DNA from: Persicimonas caeni | GTDB taxonomy: Bacteria > Myxococcota_A > Bradymonadia > Bradymonadales > Bradymonadaceae | NCBI RefSeq assembly: GCF_006517175.1 | Contig: NZ_CP041186.1 | Location: 4,925,074-4,989,073 of the forward strand | Reading direction: 5' to 3' | Length of the DNA: 64,000 nucleotides | Shown here: piece after piece, positions 8,280 to 16,204 of the stretch | Layout: the number at the start of each line of letters is the position of its first letter | How positions within the stretch are numbered: position 1 is the stretch's first letter | The notes under the pieces: model-generated | The model's database searches: none | What the model saw: only the letters and a program-made list of their open reading frames with translations | What the model was told of the DNA's origin: nothing | Translations under genes and position numbers: made by a program

Positions 8280-9896
8280 ATGAACCCACGCCAACCCATA
8301 CATCGCTCACTGACCGTCGCGCTGCTCGCGGCCGTCATCACGACCGCGTGCAGCGACGACGACCAGCCTTTCCAGCGCTACGAGGGCCCCATCCCCGCCT
8401 GTGAGGTCGAAGTCCGCACGGGCGCGAGCGCGCCGAGCTTCGAGCCGGCGCGCGCGTCGGCTGCGCCCGAGTACTGGAAGAAGGGCCCGTACGGTGTCTG
8501 GAACACGAGCCCGGCCGAGCCGTGCGGGCAAGATCCGGTGATTCGCATGGGCGGCGACGAGCGCGATATCGCGCTCTACATCACCTACCCGGCGGTGGGC
8601 GTGCCCACGGTCTCGGGACGCGGGGAGGTCGCGCCCGGCGAGTGGCCGGTGATCGTGTTCGCCCACGCCAACAACGACCGCGAGTGCAATATCTACCGGC
8701 GCTACTACTCGCTGCACGACCACTGGGCGAGCTGGGGATTCATCGTCGTCTCGGTCGACGGCACGCACACCAACTGCCGCATCGGCACCACCGAAAACAT
8801 CGAGCGGCGCGTCGACGGCCAACTCGCCGCGGTCGCCAAGCTGCGCGCGCTGCACGTCGACCCGAGCAGCCGGTTCTTCGGGCGCGTCGACCTCGACCGG
8901 ATCGTCTTCGCCGGCCACAGCCGCGGCGGCGGGGCGAGCCTGGTTGCCGCCGAGCGCTACGGCCGGTCGGCCGGCGTCATCGACCTGCAGGGCATCGACC
9001 TGACCTCCTTTGGCTTCGGCGCGCAGACGCTGCCCGACTTTCCGGTCCTGGGCGTGACCGCCGGCGAGGACGTCGACCTGAACTATCCGTACGCCGAGCC
9101 CACCGAAGACCAACTCGGCGGCCCCTACACCTGGCTCAATATCAACGGCGGCATCCACGCCTACACCGCCGACACGGTGCCCATCGAGCCCGACGACGAG
9201 CCGCTCATCGAGCGGGCGCAGCAGCACGACATCACCGAGTACTACTCGACGGCCTTCCTGGCGCGCCGGGTCGGCGTGGGCGACGGCCGCGCGCCGACGG
9301 CCTTCGTGCCCGACGAATCCGCCGACGCGGTCCTCGCCAGCCACGAGGGCGCGCGCACGGTCGACCGCGACATCTCCGAACTCGGCGTCTACACCCGCTG
9401 GCGCACCGACGATACCGCCATTTGGCTCGACCACTTCGACGGCGCCTCGCCGGGGTCGAACCTGACCGGCGGCCAGAATATCGCCCAGGGCTTCGCGCGC
9501 TCCCAGGAGGTGGCGACCTACCGGCCGAACAGCAGCCCCGGCGGCATGTACGCCAAGGCGCGCTCGCTTCTGCTCGAGGCCGACGGCACCGCCACCTACC
9601 GCCTCGAGCTCGACGAGGTGGTCGCCCCGGCCGAGGCGAGCCTGCAGGCGCGGGTCAAAGGCCCCGACGCGGGCCCCGTGGCCGAATTCGCGGTGATCGT
9701 CGAGCTCGCCGACGGTACGCGGCAGCGCTTCGAGGGGACCGAGCACGTCGGGCCGGAGCCGCTCGCCGAACGCTTCACCCAGCTCGTCGTTCCGGGGGAA
9801 GCTTTCGCGGGCGCGAGCATCGCCGCCGTCGAGTTCGAGGTGCGCGACGGCGCGCTCTTCGTCGACGATCTGCGATTGGTGGCTTTGTCTGAGTAG
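8280..9896 (+). CDS. lipoprotein alpha/beta hydrolase
   Basis: The 538-residue protein has a lipoprotein signal ending ITTAC. The middle part is an alpha/beta hydrolase of the chlorophyllase/PET-hydrolase-like group: the oxyanion region IVFAHANNDREC, the nucleophile elbow GHSRGG (Ser near 216), an acid in the GEDVDLNYPY region and a candidate His in GGIHAYTAD (near 292). The C-terminal 140 residues look like a beta-rich carbohydrate- or lipid-binding module. It is probably an outer-membrane or secreted esterase/lipase. It follows the two lipoproteins upstream after a 126-bp gap and is likely expressed with them. Confidence 0.82.
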   Translation: MNPRQPIHRSLTVALLAAVITTACSDDDQPFQRYEGPIPACEVEVRTGASAPSFEPARASAAPEYWKKGPYGVWNTSPAEPCGQDPVIRMGGDERDIALYITYPAVGVPTVSGRGEVAPGEWPVIVFAHANNDRECNIYRRYYSLHDHWASWGFIVVSVDGTHTNCRIGTTENIERRVDGQLAAVAKLRALHVDPSSRFFGRVDLDRIVFAGHSRGGGASLVAAERYGRSAGVIDLQGIDLTSFGFGAQTLPDFPVLGVTAGEDVDLNYPYAEPTEDQLGGPYTWLNINGGIHAYTADTVPIEPDDEPLIERAQQHDITEYYSTAFLARRVGVGDGRAPTAFVPDESADAVLASHEGARTVDRDISELGVYTRWRTDDTAIWLDHFDGASPGSNLTGGQNIAQGFARSQEVATYRPNSSPGGMYAKARSLLLEADGTATYRLELDEVVAPAEASLQARVKGPDAGPVAEFAVIVELADGTRQRFEGTEHVGPEPLAERFTQLVVPGEAFAGASIAAVEFEVRDGALFVDDLRLVALSE

Positions 9897-10034
9897 GAGA
9901 AGCAGCGAAAATGCAGAAACCGACCACTTCTAATAAGCCGACCATATCCACCCCCGTAGCTCCGCCCACTCGATCCGAATCAGCGAGGAGGCGTGGGGGG
10001 CGACCGATCGGGAGGATCGTCAAGAAAACAAAAA

Positions 10035-10097
10035 GGATGTAATGATTTTGTTCGACCAAAAACAAACCGGGCACAAAGCCTGGAAATCATTACATCC
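10035..10097. repeat. perfect 14-bp inverted repeat around the transposase upstream frame
   Basis: GGATGTAATGATTT at 10035-10048 is the exact reverse complement of AAATCATTACATCC at 10084-10097, with a 35-base loop. The left arm contains an in-frame ATG (10042), and the right arm ends directly before the GGAG that serves the ATG at 10108. In mRNA the hairpin could sequester or tune translation initiation, which is common in insertion sequences. It could instead be an internal transposase-binding site. Confidence 0.65.
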
Positions 10098-10107
10098 GGA
10101 GACGATC

Positions 10108-12294
10108 ATGCCAGACACTCGCCTCAATGTCAGCCTCCAAAATCACGAGCGTTCCGAGCCGCAGCGAGCAGTGCCCGCTCACTTCAACGAGTATATCGTA
10201 GCCTGCGAGCATCTGCGCGGTGAGGGCATTTTCGACGAGATCGAGCAGCAGTTTCGGCTCGACCGAAGCGGCTACCAGTTTATCGACGCGGTGCTGGCGG
10301 GGCTGGCCTTTTTTAGCGCCCAGCCCACGTACTCGGGGCTTCGTGGGATGCTCGACGAAGTCAATGGCCGAGGGTGGTCGCAGGCCCTGGCAGCGGCAGG
10401 GGGGCGAGACAGGCTTTGCAGCCAGGCATCGATGTCGCGCGTTTTGGGCGACATTCCCGAGGAGATGGCGTGTCGATTCAAAGAGCAGTTGCTCGGAGCA
10501 TGGACCCCGGCGGCGCCTTTTTCGGCCTACGAGGCTGTGCTGTGGCGCGATTGCACCGGGCAGTCCTGGCACGGCTTCGCCATCGATGGGCGCGTGCAGC
10601 CTTTTCGACGCCGGGCGCTGTGCGAGGGCGAGGAGTACCCGCCCGCCCGCCGTCGGGTCGACAGCTTGGGCGCCAAACCGGGCTATTCGGGCCGAAAGCG
10701 CGCCGACGTCCAGATGGAGACGTCGATCTTGGAGCATCTGGGAAGCGGGCTTTATCTGGCGATGAATTATGCGGCCGGAAACGGCCAGCTCAGCGATGAC
10801 TTTGCGCAGGGCCTGGCACTGATAGAGCGATGGGCCAACGCCCGCGGGCTCGAGCCCGGCCGGTGTTTTCTGGCCATCGACGGCCACCAGGGAGGGTTTG
10901 CCCAGCTGCGCGCGGCGCTTCGCTCGCCGGTGCACTTTTTGACCCGGCTTCGTTACTACGAGCCGCTCAAAGATCCTGCGGTGCGCGCTCAGCTGGCCCA
11001 GCAGACATGGCAGAAGGTCGACGATTCCCGAAGCGGCCCCCAGCGCTGGGCGACCGAAATGGGCGACTACTGGCTTGGTGACGCTCGGGCCAGGCTGGTG
11101 GTCAGCTGCTTTGAGCCGACCGACGGCAAGAAGCGCGGCGCCGGATGCTTTGTCGACGGGCTTCAGTACGAGGTCTACGCCTGCGATCTCGACCCGACGG
11201 CCTATCCGGCCGCAGAAGTCGTCACCACCTACTACGCCCGGGCCGGCCGCCAGGAAAACGGCTTTGCCCGACTCGATCGGCACATGGATCTGGAGAAGAT
11301 GTACTCGGATTGCGCGCCCGGCCAGCAGGTCATGATGGCGCTGGGGGTTTGGCTACACAATTTCAGGGCCATTAGGGGCGCCGAGCTCTTCGGCGAGCTC
11401 GAGCCTATCGACGTCGAGGCTGCGCCGCGCAAGCTCGAATCGGCCGACACGCTGCCGCTCGCGCCGACCGGTGCCCCCGCACCCCACGCAGCCCCAGCGG
11501 CAGGCCGTCCGGAGCCGGCCTCGCTCGCCGTCGGCTTCGAGGCATCGCACGCCTGGTGGCAGGGTGTCACCCGAAAGGTCGAGCAGCGCATCGGTGGGCT
11601 CGATGGATTCAGCTATGACGCTCAAACCCGCCAGATCGGCTGTGCGAAAGGCGCCTATCTGGGCCTGTCCGGAATGCGCCAGCGCGGCGGCCGTGTGATC
11701 GTCAGATTCCGCATCGGCTCCCCACAAGCCTGCCAGGGCTGCCCCTTCCGCCGCGAATGCACCTCGTCGACGTCGCCGACCTACAGAAAAGAGATCGAGA
11801 TTCACATGCCGCCGCCAGCCACGCTGGGTGCGCACGACGAGCCAGCTGCGATCCAAGGCCAAGATAAGGCCGCTGACGCGCCGACGCATGGCAGTGATCC
11901 CGCTGATAAGGCGTCGCCCTCAACGGCCCTGCTAGGGCTTAGACTGTCGATTCCTGACGACTTGCCCGAACCCGGCGACCTCCACATGCGTCAGCCGGTA
12001 CTGGTCGCAAGCACCTTTCGCAACGCCTTTCGAAAAGCTGCTCGAAGCCTCAAGGTCGAGGTGACAAAATCTCCACCGGATTCCTCAACTCGCCACGTAG
12101 ACTATCTGGCGATGACCGCCGCACGTCGCCAGCGACGCCGGAAAACCTGGGACGAGCGGCTACAGTGGAACAGCCTGCCCCAGCAGGCCAACATAACAAT
12201 CGCCATCAGAGCCCCCTTAACTGCCGCACGTCTTTTACCGGAGGCAAATACCCCCGCATCGGATCCCCCCTTTCAAAACAAGGCGAATAGGTGA
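10108..12294 (+). CDS. IS4-like DDE transposase
   Basis: The roughly 728-residue protein has an N-terminal helical DNA-binding region, then a DDE core: an Asp in LWRDCTGQSWHGFAIDG (near residue 155), an Asp in FLAIDGHQGGF (near 255), and a Glu in TYYARAGRQENGFARLD (near 395), which resembles the YREK signature of IS4-type enzymes. A cysteine cluster CQGCPFRREC lies near residue 550, as also seen in IS1182-type proteins, so the family assignment is loose. The start is the ATG at 10108 with GGAG about six bases upstream; an in-frame ATG at 10042 lies within a hairpin. It is flanked by terminal inverted repeats and appears intact. Confidence 0.75.
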   Translation: MPDTRLNVSLQNHERSEPQRAVPAHFNEYIVACEHLRGEGIFDEIEQQFRLDRSGYQFIDAVLAGLAFFSAQPTYSGLRGMLDEVNGRGWSQALAAAGGRDRLCSQASMSRVLGDIPEEMACRFKEQLLGAWTPAAPFSAYEAVLWRDCTGQSWHGFAIDGRVQPFRRRALCEGEEYPPARRRVDSLGAKPGYSGRKRADVQMETSILEHLGSGLYLAMNYAAGNGQLSDDFAQGLALIERWANARGLEPGRCFLAIDGHQGGFAQLRAALRSPVHFLTRLRYYEPLKDPAVRAQLAQQTWQKVDDSRSGPQRWATEMGDYWLGDARARLVVSCFEPTDGKKRGAGCFVDGLQYEVYACDLDPTAYPAAEVVTTYYARAGRQENGFARLDRHMDLEKMYSDCAPGQQVMMALGVWLHNFRAIRGAELFGELEPIDVEAAPRKLESADTLPLAPTGAPAPHAAPAAGRPEPASLAVGFEASHAWWQGVTRKVEQRIGGLDGFSYDAQTRQIGCAKGAYLGLSGMRQRGGRVIVRFRIGSPQACQGCPFRRECTSSTSPTYRKEIEIHMPPPATLGAHDEPAAIQGQDKAADAPTHGSDPADKASPSTALLGLRLSIPDDLPEPGDLHMRQPVLVASTFRNAFRKAARSLKVEVTKSPPDSSTRHVDYLAMTAARRQRRRKTWDERLQWNSLPQQANITIAIRAPLTAARLLPEANTPASDPPFQNKANR

Positions 12295-12384
12295 TCCGAA
12301 TCGAGTGGGCTCCGCGTGGGGGTGGCGGCGCGGAGGCGCCGGGGGGCATCGTCGCGAATCTGCCATGCCTGCGACCTGCGATTC

Positions 12385-12990
12385 GTAGCCGCAAGCCGTC
12401 CGTGAGTTTCACAAAGGCCGTCAACTCGCCGCGGAGGGCCTTGTGAATTTCACAAAGGCCGTCAACTCGCGCAGACAGCCTCGCCCGAGCACACAAAGCC
12501 CTAAACGACGCGCGGGAGGGCTTTGTGAATTTCACGAACGCCTTATTCTCGCGCGGGAGGGCTTTGTGAGTTTCACGAAGCCTCGAAACTCGCCGCGGAG
12601 GGCCTTGTGAATTTCACGAAGCCTCGAAACTCGCGCGGGAGGGCTCTGTGAGATTCACGAAGGCCGTCGCGGCGAGAATAAGACGTCCGCAAGCGATCGA
12701 AGGGCCATGGAGGCGAGAATAGGGCGTCCGCAAGCGAATGAAAGGCCGCCGAGGCGAGAATAGCGCGTCCGTGAGTGAACGAAAGACGGTGGAGGCGAAA
12801 ATTCGGCGTCTGTGGGCGTCACGAAGCCCGTCGCGGCGAAAATTCGGCGTCTGTGAGCGTCACGAAGACGGTCGCGGCGAGAATAAGGCGTCGAGGACCG
12901 ATCGAAAGCCCGTCGCGGCGAGAATTGGGCGTCGAGGACCGATCGAAAGGCCGTCGCGGCGAGAATAGGGCGTTCGGGCGCACCGACGAG
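12385..12990. repeat. 41-bp degenerate tandem-repeat array with conserved hairpins
   Basis: About fifteen units occur with a period of 41 bp (40-42). Equivalent positions fall near 12402, 12443, 12484 (degenerate), 12525, 12566, 12607, 12648, and then at successive CGAAG/CGAAA steps up to about 12985. Early units carry GTGAATTTCAC between GGCTTT and GAAGCC; late units carry TCGAGGACCGATCGA between GGGCG and AAGCCC. The sequence drifts along the array but each unit keeps a palindromic core. The period is not a multiple of three and no gene is visible, so the array is non-coding. It fills most of the gap 12311-13005. Confidence 0.8.
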
Positions 12991-13005
12991 CCGCGCCCGG
13001 CGCCC

Positions 13006-13032
13006 TTGATAGTTTTCAAAAAGTCTTATAAC
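13006..13032 (+). promoter_or_regulatory. promoter of the repeat lipoprotein gene at 13085
   Basis: TTGATA at 13006-13011 and TATAAC at 13027-13032 are separated by 15 bases. The same hexamers with the same 15-base spacing occur before the paralogous gene (16124-16150), and both lie a little over 50 bases before the start codon. Conservation between the two copies supports a real promoter despite the short spacer. Confidence 0.55.
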
Positions 13033-13084
13033 ACTGCGCCGTTATCTGACTTGTAAATGATTAATCTGGAACGGGATATCTGCA

Positions 13085-14095
13085 ATGTATCGAACATCGA
13101 TCAAAATTCTTGTCGCGGCCCTGTGCGCCGTGAGCTTGGCCGCATCGGGTTGCTCGGATGACAACGGCGGCGGTGGCGGTAATAACGCGGCTGACACCGG
13201 CGTCGACGCGTCGGCGGACACGGGTGGAAACGAGGACACCGGAGGGACTGGGGACACCGGAGGAACGGAAGACACCGGTGGAACTGAGGACACCGGTGGC
13301 ACCGAGGACACCGGTGGAACCGAAGATACCGGCACCGAGGACACCGGTGGAACCGAAGATACCGGCACCGAGGACACCGGTGGGACCGAGGACACGGGCA
13401 CCGAAGACACCGGCACCGAAGACACCGGCACCGAAGACACCGGCACCGCGGATACCGGCACCGAAGACGCAGGCGACGCGTCGGACGCCACGGATGCGAC
13501 CGACACGGGCGACACGGCCGATGCAGGAGACACCGGCGCCGACGCCGCCGACACAGGCGACGTAGCCGACTCGGGAGACACCGGCGCCGACGCCGCTGAC
13601 ACGGGCGACGCCGGCGATGCGACGGGCACCGCGTGCGACTACAACGGATTCACCGCGGTCGACGAGTCCTCCGTCTTTGCCGACTACGCCAACGATCCCG
13701 AGATCTTCTTCTACTCGGGCAGCTCGGCGACCACCGAGCCCTACGATTTCCTCTCGGTGGAGATGTACGGCACGACCTACGGCGGCGCGACGAGCGCAGG
13801 CACCTACACCATCATCGACGAGAGCTACGCCGACTGCGGCAACTGCATCCTGATCTACCAGCAGTGCACCTCGACGAGCTGCGCCAAGTACTTCCAGGCC
13901 ACCAGCGGCACCTTCGAGATCACCGACTACCCCGCCAACGTCGGCGACAACTTCACGGCCACGTTGACCAACGTGGTCTTCGAAGAGGTCACCATCGACG
14001 GCACCACCTACGAGTCGACCAAGGTGCAGGGCGGCGAGACCTGGTGCGTCAACAACTACACGTATAGCGTGGCGACGACGTCGAATGCGCCGTAA
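13085..14095 (+). CDS. repeat-rich lipoprotein (paralogue of the gene at 16205)
   Basis: The 336-residue protein opens with a lipoprotein signal ending LAASGC. A low-complexity stalk (about residues 28-180) follows, built mainly of GTEDTG/GGTEDTG units and then ADTGD units. The C-terminal 155-residue domain contains several cysteines (ACDYNGF..., YADCGNCILIYQQC) and the pattern EITDYPA...TLTNVVFEEVTID. The signal and the C-terminal domain closely match the gene at 16205, but there the stalk is short and Asp/Ser-rich. This looks like a surface protein with a stalk and globular head. Function is unknown; similar stalks occur in secreted proteins of predatory deltaproteobacteria-like species. 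Confidence 0.8.
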   Translation: MYRTSIKILVAALCAVSLAASGCSDDNGGGGGNNAADTGVDASADTGGNEDTGGTGDTGGTEDTGGTEDTGGTEDTGGTEDTGTEDTGGTEDTGTEDTGGTEDTGTEDTGTEDTGTEDTGTADTGTEDAGDASDATDATDTGDTADAGDTGADAADTGDVADSGDTGADAADTGDAGDATGTACDYNGFTAVDESSVFADYANDPEIFFYSGSSATTEPYDFLSVEMYGTTYGGATSAGTYTIIDESYADCGNCILIYQQCTSTSCAKYFQATSGTFEITDYPANVGDNFTATLTNVVFEEVTIDGTTYESTKVQGGETWCVNNYTYSVATTSNAP

Positions 14096-14103
14096 CTAGG
14101 CGC

Positions 14104-14205
14104 CTATCGATCCCCGCTACGGGCAACGGTCGGCGGCCGATCGACCCCCGCTACGGGCAACGGTCGGCGGCCGATCGACCCCCGCTACGGGCAACGGTCG
14201 GCGGC
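14104..14205. repeat. three 34-bp tandem repeats containing half of a terminator palindrome
   Basis: The units are 14104-14137, 14138-14171 and 14172-14205; the last two are identical and the first differs at the start. Each contains CGACCCCCGCTACGGGCAAC (first unit diverged), whose reverse complement recurs at 14459-14482 and 16042-16064. A related complete hairpin follows the paralogous gene at 16947-16983. The array therefore looks like amplified left arms of the gene's own terminator. Confidence 0.75.
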
Positions 14206-14417
14206 CTACGGTCGCCTCCCTCGCCCGCAGCTATAAACTCCGTATCACCCACAGGGGGTTCGGGGTTGAGCGCAAAGCCATAAATCACGTCTCGTGCCGT
14301 TCGAAGGCAGACGCTCATCTGGCTCGAGACGTCGTCCAAGCAAGGCCCACAGCCTTGGAGCCCCTTGTGGGTGAAACAGAACTTTTAGCTGCGGGCGAGC
14401 GCGGAGCCGATAGGCGA
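14205..14417. repeat. long inverted-repeat element (about 210 bp)
   Basis: CTCGCCCGCAGCTA...TCACCCACAGGGG (14219-14257) pairs with CCCCTTGTGGGTGA...TAGCTGCGGGCGAG (14360-14399) over about 40 bases with few mismatches; weaker pairing continues outward. Inside are further stems: ACGTCTCG (14287-14294) with CGAGACGT (14325-14332), and AAGGC/GCCTT near 14343-14357. No reading frame of its own is apparent. It could be a MITE or a structured RNA. Confidence 0.65.
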
Positions 14418-14428
14418 CGTGCGCGCTG

Positions 14429-14488
14429 GGAGCGAAGCGACCGAGTACCCTTGGGGTGTTGCCCGTAGTGGGGGTCGATCGTCGACGC
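14429..14488. repeat. 60-bp direct repeat, left copy
   Basis: This segment is identical at 59 of 60 bases to 16012-16071. It includes GTTGCCCGTAGTGGGGGTCG, the reverse complement of the palindrome arm in the 34-bp repeats upstream. The two copies bracket the IS110-type element. Confidence 0.8.
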
Positions 14489-14579
14489 GCGCGCTGGGAG
14501 ATAGGATCGAAGAACGCCCCCTGAAGGGTGTACGGTGTGGTTGCGATTCCAATCCACCATTCACCCAAAAGGAGGCGTG

Positions 14580-15647
14580 ATGAGTACTATGTACGTTGGC
14601 GCAGACATTCACAAGTCGACCTCAACCGTTGTGGTCAAAGACGAGCAAGGGAGGACGGTAAGCAAGTGGGTCGGCCACACCAGCGCAGAGAATCTGTCGA
14701 CGCAGGTCATGGCCATCCCCGGTACAGTGCACATGACCTTTGAAGAGTCTCCGTACGCTGCTTGGATGTGGGATACGCTGCATCCGCTTGTCGACAAGCT
14801 GGTGGTGTGTGACCCGAGACGAAACAAGCTCATTGCCGAAGATGACAAGAGTGACGAAATCGATGCGGAGACCCTGGCTGATCTGCTCCGCGGTGGATTC
14901 CTCAAGCCAGTGTACCATGGCTCCCATAGCAGCCGTGATATTCGCCATCTGGTCAAGAGTTATCAGCAGGTCATCTCGGATCGAGTGCGCATTAAAAACC
15001 GTTTATGCGGGCTCTTCGACGGCTACGGTGTTCGGACAAACGCCAAAGAGCGCTACACATGTGATCAAAAGGCTCGCGAGACACTGCTCAAGAAGCTTCC
15101 AGGGCGCGGCATCCAACAGCGAGGGCGTCGACTCTATGTCCAGCTTGATCTGCTCGATGAACTGGTCGACGAGGCCCTTCGAGACATGATCGCTGAGGCT
15201 CGGCGCTTCGATGCCTTCGAATGGATCAAGAGCATCCCGGGATTCGGTGATAAGCGAGCTGCCGCGACCATCGGCTGGGTGCGCACCCCCCATCGGTTTC
15301 GAGGCAAGCGCCAGTTCTTCAAGTATGTCGGATTGGCTGTCGTGCATCGAAGCACGTCAGATTGGAGGCAAGGAGCAAAAGGCCTCGAGCGAAAGAACAA
15401 TGGCCAGACGATGGGGCTCAACAACAAGTACAGCCGGCCGCTCAAAGATATCATCAAAGGCGCCGCAGTGACGGCCGCAACGACGGACCCGGCATGGGGC
15501 GCACATGAGGCTGCACTGATCGATGACGGGATGGACCGGGAGATCGCCCGGCTGACCATCGCCCGGAAGCTCGCGTCGATCTTATTGTCCATCTGGAAAC
15601 GAGGAGAACACTACAACGCAGAAAAGACAGTGCTAAGAGGGTCGTGA
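14580..15647 (+). CDS. IS110-family DEDD transposase
   Basis: The 355-residue protein has the RuvC-like N-terminal half of IS110 transposases: Asp in YVGADIHKS, Glu in TFEESPYAAW and the acidic pair in DKSDEIDAETLADLL. A coiled-coil middle follows, then the C-terminal Tnp2 half with the helix-hairpin-helix IPGFGDKRAAATIGW and the RSTSDWRQG segment where the catalytic Ser is expected. The start is the ATG at 14580, with AGGAGG six bases upstream. The protein appears full length and probably active. IS110 enzymes use a bridge RNA for target choice; see the 3' region. Confidence 0.92.
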   Translation: MSTMYVGADIHKSTSTVVVKDEQGRTVSKWVGHTSAENLSTQVMAIPGTVHMTFEESPYAAWMWDTLHPLVDKLVVCDPRRNKLIAEDDKSDEIDAETLADLLRGGFLKPVYHGSHSSRDIRHLVKSYQQVISDRVRIKNRLCGLFDGYGVRTNAKERYTCDQKARETLLKKLPGRGIQQRGRRLYVQLDLLDELVDEALRDMIAEARRFDAFEWIKSIPGFGDKRAAATIGWVRTPHRFRGKRQFFKYVGLAVVHRSTSDWRQGAKGLERKNNGQTMGLNNKYSRPLKDIIKGAAVTAATTDPAWGAHEAALIDDGMDREIARLTIARKLASILLSIWKRGEHYNAEKTVLRGS

Positions 15648-16011
15648 CGTCCACCTGACTCGGAGCGCCAGCTGGCGAGTCCGTGAACAGCGTGGGACGA
15701 CCTGGTCGGGAAGAGACTCTCGTCGCTTCGTGAGCCGGCTCAAGCCAGCCGAGTTCCACTGGGAGATTAGTCCACCCGCATGACCAGAACTTATCTTGGC
15801 CCTCGAGGTCCAAATAGGAGCGTGGTCGGCACTTTTGCTACGACCCGATTTAGATAAATGCCCCCCATGAGCATTCACCCAGACTTGTCGCAGGAGATCT
15901 CCGAACATACGGGGGTTCCGGACGACACAACCGGTGTTGCCGGGGGCTAGAAGCTCAAAAGACGAGGGCCCCTTGGAACGAACCACTCTGCTCTTGACCT
16001 TCTTCTTCATA
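15648..16011 (+). ncRNA. candidate bridge-RNA region of the IS110/IS1111 element
   Basis: The 364 bases between the transposase stop and the right direct repeat have no convincing gene. In the IS1111 branch the target-choosing bridge RNA is encoded downstream of the transposase; here the upstream leader is too short to hold one. Several short stems are visible (for example GAGCGCCAGCTGGCGAGTC near 15662). This is inference from element layout, not from a matched RNA model. Confidence 0.35.
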
Positions 16012-16071
16012 GGAGCGAAGCGACCGAGTACCCTTGGGGTATTGCCCGTAGTGGGGGTCGATCGTCGACGC
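16012..16071. repeat. 60-bp direct repeat, right copy
   Basis: This is the partner of 14429-14488, with one mismatch. It is followed at once by a further degenerate palindrome arm (GTTGCCCGTCGCGGGGGTCG, 16074-16093) and then the promoter of the second lipoprotein gene. Confidence 0.8.
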
Positions 16072-16123
16072 ATGTTGCCCGTCGCGGGGGTCGATGAACA
16101 CAACGAGATCAACCGAACCCGCC

Positions 16124-16150
16124 TTGATACTTTCGCCAAACTCCTATAAC
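16124..16150 (+). promoter_or_regulatory. promoter of the lipoprotein gene at 16205
   Basis: TTGATA (16124-16129) and TATAAC (16145-16150) are spaced by 15 bases, exactly as in the promoter of the paralogue at 13006-13032. The surrounding bases (CCTTGATA, and CTATAAC against CTTATAAC) also match, which indicates that promoter and gene were duplicated together. Confidence 0.55.
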
Positions 16151-16204
16151 CATCCGCGGCTACTGAAATCCGTAACGATTTAATGTGAAACGAGGATGGT
16201 TAGG

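Larger units (their letters stand above)
9964..12310. mobile_element. insertion sequence with DDE transposase
   Basis: The candidate ends are 18-bp imperfect terminal inverted repeats at 9964-9981 and 12293-12310; both outer ends read GCCCACTCGA from outside in, with two mismatches in the first 16 bases. The single gene inside is a transposase. A short GCTCCGC occurs just outside or overlapping both ends and could be part of the target duplication, but I cannot fix the exact boundary. GC-rich GTGGGGG tracts occur near both sides. Confidence 0.6.
14489..16011 (+). mobile_element. IS110/IS1111-family insertion element
   Basis: About 1.5 kb between two 60-bp direct repeats holds one DEDD transposase gene with a short leader (about 90 bp) and a long non-coding 3' part (about 360 bp). 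IS110/IS1111 elements lack classical terminal inverted repeats and commonly insert in REP-like palindromes; the flanking repeats here contain just such a palindrome arm. The precise ends are not determined from sequence alone. Confidence 0.6.

Noticed and set aside
12385-12990. CRISPR array
   Set aside because: The units abut without unique spacers, the period is 41 bp with gradual drift, and no cas gene is in the window.
12738-13056. Short Arg/Glu-rich reading frames in the 41-bp repeats
   Set aside because: The repeat period is not a multiple of three and the different frames read equally well, so translation is not selected.
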